Positions 60,581 through 64,000 of a DNA stretch of 64,000 nt are shown piece by piece; within the stretch, counting starts at the first letter, position 1; the number at the start of each line of letters is the position of its first letter. Below the pieces are notes generated by a model. That model was not told where the DNA came from, did not search any database, and saw only the letters and a list, made by a program, of their open reading frames with translations. This DNA is from Bacteroidales bacterium UBA4116 (GTDB taxonomy: Bacteria; Bacteroidota; Bacteroidia; Bacteroidales; Tannerellaceae): the NCBI GenBank assembly GCA_002381645.1, contig DFXE01000010.1:589193-653192 (forward strand), in the 5' to 3' direction. A program made the position numbers and the translations under genes.

Positions 60581-61672
60581 TTACATTGATTGTATCTGGC
60601 CCTGCTCAACACGGAACAAGGCATAATCGTGATCCATTGTAGCTAATATCTCGTCAAGATACTTCCTGTTGGTATCCGTAATAAAAATTTGACCGAAATT
60701 ATTCCCACTTACTAACTGTATAATTTGTTCAACCCGGTTGGCGTCCAACTTATCAAAAATATCATCCATTAAAAGAATTGGAGTAGTGTTACCCCTTTTC
60801 CGTAGAAATGCAAATTGCGCTAATTTTAAAGCAATAAGATAAGTCTTATTCTGACCTTGGGAACCAACACGGCGTACTAATGAATTATTTAACCTCATTT
60901 CAAGTTCATCCTTATGAATACCTGTAGAAGTATATCCTAATATATAATCCCTCTGCCTGTTCTGTCCAAGCAGCTCCTGCAGACGCGTCACTTCCAACTG
61001 AGAAATATATTCCATGCTAACGTATTCTGAAGATTGGGAAATAATCTGATAATACTCATTAAATATAGGAATAAACTCTTCTAATAAAAGTATTCTTTTT
61101 TCATTTATCACTTTACCGTATGTATCTAATTGGATTTCCAGGACTTCATACAATGCTGTATCTCTCGACTGGTTTTTCAATAAGGCATTACGTTGAAATA
61201 ACGCTTTATTATACTGAATTAATGCATTCAGGTATTGTTTATCCTGTTGAGAAATGATTAAATCAAGAAAACGACGGCGTTCGTCGCTTCCTCCACGAAT
61301 CAGTTCGGAGTCGGCAGGCGATACCATAACAACAGGAAGCAGACCAATATGTCCGGATAGTTTATTGTATTCTTTTTTGTTCCGCTTAAATTGTTTACGT
61401 TGCTTTTTCCTGATAGCGCAAAATATCTCCTCTACACTTCCTTCATAATCATAATTTCCCTGTAATACACATAATTCTTCACCAGCATGAATGATTTGGC
61501 CATCAGGAGTATTAATATGGCTTTTAGTGAAAGATAAATAGTAAACCGCATCTAAAAGATTGGTTTTCCCCATACCGTTATTACCAAAAAAACAATTCAT
61601 TTTAGGAGAAAAAGAAATTTCTGCCTGAGCAATATTTTTATAGTTGAGAATTGAAAGCTTATTAAGTATCAT
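60581..61672 (-). CDS. recF: DNA replication and repair protein RecF
   Basis: The protein has 363 residues of the SMC-like ABC ATPase class. The Walker A motif is GNNGMGKT at 30-37 after a NYKNIAQAEISFSPKMN start typical of RecF. The signature motif region is VGSQGQNKTYLIALKLAQF, and the Walker B/D-loop is LLMDDIFDKLDANR. It loads recombinase at single-strand gaps with RecO and RecR. The promoter box TACATTTG lies just upstream, and DUF721 follows by 5 bases. Confidence 0.96.
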   Translation of the reverse strand: MILNKLSILNYKNIAQAEISFSPKMNCFFGNNGMGKTNLLDAVYYLSFTKSHINTPDGQIIHAGEELCVLQGNYDYEGSVEEIFCAIRKKQRKQFKRNKKEYNKLSGHIGLLPVVMVSPADSELIRGGSDERRRFLDLIISQQDKQYLNALIQYNKALFQRNALLKNQSRDTALYEVLEIQLDTYGKVINEKRILLLEEFIPIFNEYYQIISQSSEYVSMEYISQLEVTRLQELLGQNRQRDYILGYTSTGIHKDELEMRLNNSLVRRVGSQGQNKTYLIALKLAQFAFLRKRGNTTPILLMDDIFDKLDANRVEQIIQLVSGNNFGQIFITDTNRKYLDEILATMDHDYALFRVEQGQIQSM

Positions 61673-61690
61673 AGTACCTTATTAATTGTA

Positions 61691-61698
61691 CAAATGTA
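61691..61698 (-). promoter_or_regulatory. -7 box (TACATTTG) for recF-DUF721
   Basis: The minus strand reads TACATTTG, with predicted start near 61684, 12 bases before the recF ATG. Confidence 0.6.
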
Positions 61699-61740
61699 AA
61701 AAATATAGTCTGATGTATAGATTATATCAGTAAAAAAAAC

Positions 61741-61748
61741 TACTTTTG
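61741..61748 (+). promoter_or_regulatory. -7 box (TACTTTTG) for the TPR protein
   Basis: A TAnnTTTG match with predicted start near 61755, so an upstream TTG at 61753 cannot be the translation start. Confidence 0.6.
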
Positions 61749-61806
61749 CGCTTTGAATTGCCGAAGGCATATATCAAACGTAATTATTAAATGTATAAAT
61801 ACACAT

Positions 61807-62496
61807 ATGGCTACTAAAGGAAAGAGCAAAGACAAGGAATTGGAAGTAGGTGAAATTGTTTCCAGATCAGAACAGTTTCTTGAAAAAAATCAAACTAAGA
61901 TTATTTACGGAGTTATTGCTGTAATTGTCATTGTCGGAGCCTTTTTAGGATTCAGGCATGGTTATTTGATCCCAAAAGAGAAAAACGCAGCAGCAGCAAT
62001 GTTCAAAGGCGAACAATATTTCGCGCGAGATTCATTTGCTCTCGCCCTGAATGGTAACGGTGCAGATTATATGGGCTTCCAAGCCATTGTTGATGAATTT
62101 GGAAGCACGAATTCTGGTAATCTGGCAAAAGCTTATGCCGGTATTTGTTATTTTAAACTGGGTGATAACGAAAATGCAATTAAAATGTTGAAGTCATTCA
62201 GTGGTAAAGATAATATGGTTTCTCCTTCCATAACCGGCCTTATCGGTGATTGCTATGTTAATACAGGGAATGTAAAAGAAGGGATTAGTTATTTTGAAAA
62301 AGCTGCTAAGAACGCCGACAACGAAGTAATAAGCCCGGTTTTTTTAAAAAAAGCAGGACTTGCTTATGAAAGTCTTAACCAATATAAAGATGCAGTAAAA
62401 GTTTACACAACTATCAAAGAAAAATATTTCAATTCCATGGAGGCATCGGATATAGATAAATATATTACACGTGCTTCAGTATTGGAAAACAGATAA
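61807..62496 (+). CDS. Membrane-anchored tetratricopeptide-repeat protein (YfgM-like)
   Basis: The protein has 229 residues from the ATG at 61807. A charged N-terminal helix of about 30 residues comes first (MATKGKSKDKELEVGEIVSR). One membrane segment (about 36-55, IIYGVIAVIVIVGAFLGFRH) follows, then TPR-like helical pairs (LAKAYAGICYFKLGDNENAI, GLIGDCYVNTGNVKEGISYF, LKKAGLAYESLNQYKDAVKV). This layout resembles YfgM-type proteins, which work with the Sec translocon or envelope chaperones. The start is fixed by the promoter at 61741-61748. It is followed by a terminator and then ribH. Confidence 0.85.
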   Translation: MATKGKSKDKELEVGEIVSRSEQFLEKNQTKIIYGVIAVIVIVGAFLGFRHGYLIPKEKNAAAAMFKGEQYFARDSFALALNGNGADYMGFQAIVDEFGSTNSGNLAKAYAGICYFKLGDNENAIKMLKSFSGKDNMVSPSITGLIGDCYVNTGNVKEGISYFEKAAKNADNEVISPVFLKKAGLAYESLNQYKDAVKVYTTIKEKYFNSMEASDIDKYITRASVLENR

Positions 62497-62521
62497 TAAT
62501 TTTATAATTAAATCAACACAT

Positions 62522-62559
62522 TAAGAGGATGTCTACTCAAACGGGCATCCTCTTATTTT
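62522..62559 (+). terminator. Terminator between the TPR gene and ribH
   Basis: TAAGAGGATG (62522-62531) pairs perfectly with CATCCTCTTA (62546-62555), followed by TTTTA. It ends 11 bases before the ribH ATG, so ribH either relies on read-through or has a promoter inside this gap that I cannot identify. Confidence 0.7.
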
Positions 62560-62570
62560 AGATATCATAT

Positions 62571-63065
62571 ATGGCAACAGCTTATCAGAATTTATCAGAT
62601 TATGATTTTAACAGTGTACCCGATGCTTCGGATATGTGTATTGGGATTGTAGTATCTGAATGGAATAAAAACATTACAGAAAAGTTATTGGAGGGAGCCT
62701 GTAACACCTTGGAAAAACATGGTGTAAAACCTGAAAATATCATTGTTAAGCGTGTTCCTGGAAGTTTCGAACTTACTTTCGGCGCACGCAAACTTGCTGA
62801 GACTAAAGATTTGAATGCAGTCATCATATTAGGTTGTGTAGTACGTGGAGATACACCACATTTCGATTATGTTTGCTCAGGTGTCACACAAGGTATTACC
62901 GAATTAAACTTAATGTATGATATGCCGTTCATATTCGGATTATTAACGACAGATACTATGCAACAATCCGAAGATCGTGCCGGTGGCAAACACGGTAATA
63001 AAGGTGATGAAGCTGCCATAACTGCAATAAAAATGATTGATTTTTCTTGCGGATTACAAAATTAA
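62571..63065 (+). CDS. ribH: 6,7-dimethyl-8-ribityllumazine synthase
   Basis: The protein has 164 residues and makes the riboflavin precursor lumazine from the ribityl-pyrimidine and dihydroxybutanone phosphate. Motifs are GIVVSEWNKNITEKLLEGA at 23-41, the VPGSFELTFGARKLAE segment near 62-77 (phosphate and substrate loop), LGCVVRGDTPHFDYVC near 85-100 with the catalytic His, and FGLLTTDTMQQSEDRAGG near 123-140. It assembles into 60-mers or pentamers. The TPR gene is upstream with a terminator between. Riboflavin synthase (ribE) is 37 kb away at 24902-25504. Confidence 0.96.
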   Translation: MATAYQNLSDYDFNSVPDASDMCIGIVVSEWNKNITEKLLEGACNTLEKHGVKPENIIVKRVPGSFELTFGARKLAETKDLNAVIILGCVVRGDTPHFDYVCSGVTQGITELNLMYDMPFIFGLLTTDTMQQSEDRAGGKHGNKGDEAAITAIKMIDFSCGLQN

Positions 63066-63068
63066 TCA

Positions 63069-63076
63069 TACCTTTG
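63069..63076 (+). promoter_or_regulatory. -7 box (TACCTTTG) for the tRNA pair
   Basis: A TAnnTTTG match with predicted start near 63083, 10 bases before the 5' end of tRNA-Tyr. Confidence 0.6.
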
Positions 63077-63092
63077 CATTCGAAAATTATGG

Positions 63093-63175
63093 GGGCAGTT
63101 ACCAGAGTGGCCAAATGGGGCTGACTGTAACTCAGCTGGCTTACGCCTTCGGTGGTTCGAATCCATCACTGCCCA
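63093..63175 (+). tRNA. tRNA-Tyr (GTA)
   Basis: The acceptor arm is GGGCAGT (63093-63099) with ACTGCCC (63168-63174) and discriminator A. The anticodon loop reads CTGTAAC inside GACTGTAACTC. A long variable arm and the GGTTCGAATCC T-arm follow, as in bacterial type II tRNA-Tyr. CCA is not encoded. Confidence 0.96.
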
Positions 63176-63183
63176 CTTTAATT

Positions 63184-63256
63184 GCGGAAGTAGCTCAGTT
63201 GATAGAGCATTAGCCTTCCAAGCTGAGGGTCGCGGGTTTGAGCCCCGTCTTCCGCT
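63184..63256 (+). tRNA. tRNA-Gly (TCC)
   Basis: The acceptor arm is GCGGAAG (63184-63190) with CTTCCGC (63249-63255) and discriminator T. The D arm is TAGCTCAGTTGATAGAGC, the anticodon loop CTTCCAA gives TCC, and the T-arm is GCGGGTTTGAGCCCCGT. It lies 8 bases after tRNA-Tyr and is probably processed from the same transcript. CCA is not encoded. Confidence 0.96.
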
Positions 63257-63260
63257 CAAA

Positions 63261-63293
63261 AAGGAGATAACATTTTTGTTATCTCTTTTTTTT
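63261..63293 (+). terminator. Intrinsic terminator of the tRNA operon
   Basis: GAGATAAC (63264-63271) pairs with GTTATCTC (63278-63285), extended by AAG/TTT, and is followed by a run of eight T. Confidence 0.88.
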
Positions 63294-63295
63294 AT

Positions 63296-63303
63296 TATTT
63301 TTG
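63296..63303 (+). promoter_or_regulatory. -7 box (TATTTTTG) for the DUF1080 gene
   Basis: A TAnnTTTG match with predicted start near 63310, 40 bases before the ATG. It begins right after the tRNA terminator. Confidence 0.5.
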
Positions 63304-63349
63304 TGTGTTCGTACACAAATATATTAACTCTAATACAAAAGAAAGCATT

Positions 63350-64000
63350 ATGAAAGCATATGGTAAATTATCAGTATTGCTTATTTTATTTTTCATGTCC
63401 TGTCAATCTAACGATGGTTGGGTAAAACTTTTTAATGGTAAGGACCTTAGTGGATTCAAACAATTAAATGGAGCTGCTCCTTACCGGGTGGAAAATAAAT
63501 CTATTGTGGGTACATCAGTTTCCGGACAGCCTAATAGTTTTCTGGTAACAGAAAACTATTATACGGACTTCATACTTGAATTTGAAGTACAATGTGATCC
63601 ATCACTTAATTCAGGAGTGCAATTCAGGAGTGAAAGCAGAGAAGATTATCACAATGGAAGGGTATATGGATATCAATGCGAAATCGATCCGTCCGACAGG
63701 GCTTGGAGCGGCGGTATTTATGATGAAGCGAGAAGAGGATGGTTGGTAACACTTGAAAATAATCCCTCCGGACGTGCTGCTTATAAAAAAGATGATTGGA
63801 ATAAATACCGTATAGAAGCCATCGGTAATAATATACGTATATGGCTAAACGGAATAAATACGGCAAACCTCTATGACAATGAAACGCACAGCGGATTCAT
63901 TGCTTTCCAGGTACATGGAATAGGAAATAACACGGAGCTTGAAGGAAAAGAAATAAAGTGGCGTAACATCCGGATAAAAACAACAGACCTTGAAACAGAA
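63350..64000 (+). CDS. DUF1080 (3-keto-disaccharide hydrolase-like) lipoprotein, cut by window edge
   Basis: The frame starts with ATG at 63350 and is still open at the window end after 217 codons. A lipoprotein signal (LSVLLILFFMSC, lipidation Cys at 18) is followed by a concanavalin-like DUF1080 domain: WVKLFNGKDLSGFKQLNG, the FILEFEVQCDPSLNSGVQFR strands, YGYQCEIDPSDRAWSGGIYD and WNKYRIEAIGNNIRIWLNG, ending GKEIKWRNIRIK. DUF1080 proteins act on sugars outside the cell, and some hydrolyse 3-keto-glycosides. The domain looks nearly complete, so the stop may lie just beyond the edge. Confidence 0.9.
   Translation, partial: MKAYGKLSVLLILFFMSCQSNDGWVKLFNGKDLSGFKQLNGAAPYRVENKSIVGTSVSGQPNSFLVTENYYTDFILEFEVQCDPSLNSGVQFRSESREDYHNGRVYGYQCEIDPSDRAWSGGIYDEARRGWLVTLENNPSGRAAYKKDDWNKYRIEAIGNNIRIWLNGINTANLYDNETHSGFIAFQVHGIGNNTELEGKEIKWRNIRIKTTDLETE

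Noticed and set aside
62522..62559. Regulatory RNA controlling ribH
   Set aside because: The hairpin has perfect arms followed by T residues and fits a plain terminator of the TPR gene. No riboswitch core is visible.
1..64000. Insertion sequences or prophage
   Set aside because: No transposase, integrase or phage structural gene was found. The scar at 1703-2286 shows rearrangement but no element remains.

Overview
The window looks like chromosome of a Bacteroidota member, most likely order Bacteroidales. The evidence is the 286-residue primary sigma factor without region 1.1, the TAnnTTTG -7 promoter boxes before many genes, the lack of clear Shine-Dalgarno sites, the V-type ATPase operon with a DUF2764 subunit, a PPi-dependent phosphofructokinase of the long clade, and families such as DUF4827, DUF6599 and the Bacteroidetes putative porin. 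Base composition is AT-rich. I cannot fix the genus from the sequence alone.

Layout. 1-5 kb is an accessory stretch: the start of an AraC regulator, a SnoaL-like gene and a short-chain dehydrogenase, then a deletion scar where a truncated MmcQ/YjbR gene is joined out of frame to an internal piece of a YhdH-type quinone oxidoreductase. About 1.3 kb without a convincing gene follows. It holds a strong hairpin, an 11-bp-phased palindromic array, and a promoter/terminator pair that may bound a small RNA. 5-14 kb has an AraC regulator and the V-ATPase operon (E, DUF2764, A, B, D, I, K). 14-26 kb carries a DUF362/DUF6599 pair, topB, a GH125 mannosidase, rpoD, a DegP-type protease, the RNase P RNA gene, a YihY membrane protein, and ribE with a nitroreductase. 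An 800-bp intergenic region after ribE contains a second phased array. 26-35 kb has pfp, a TlpA lipoprotein, glmM, a DUF4827 lipoprotein, an NrnA-like DHH phosphoesterase, an unusually short ComEC, rpe, a tiny conserved-looking gene and an ECF sigma factor. 35-48 kb has outer-membrane and envelope genes, an M23 peptidase, a LacI-uxuB-uxuA hexuronate operon with a clear operator, a Cys-rich copper-storage-like protein, mdh, and an rlmI/exonuclease/DUF5063 operon. 48-64 kb has a 2-oxoacid:ferredoxin oxidoreductase operon with an extra small membrane-protein gene, a porin and solute-binding protein, a DEAD helicase, an M3 peptidase, a deaminase and S41 protease, recF with DUF721, a TPR protein, ribH, tRNA-Tyr and tRNA-Gly, and a DUF1080 lipoprotein cut by the edge.

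How it works together. Much of the content is central metabolism of an anaerobe: PPi-linked glycolysis, malate dehydrogenase and ferredoxin-linked 2-oxoacid oxidation. Residues in the V-ATPase K subunit match the sodium ligands of the Enterococcus hirae enzyme, which suggests sodium bioenergetics. ribE and ribH lie 37 kb apart.

The most unusual signal is a pair of non-coding arrays (3130-3217 and 25791-25872). Both are built from 11-bp units carrying TGNCA/TCACC half-sites, so palindromes recur every 22 bp on one face of the helix.
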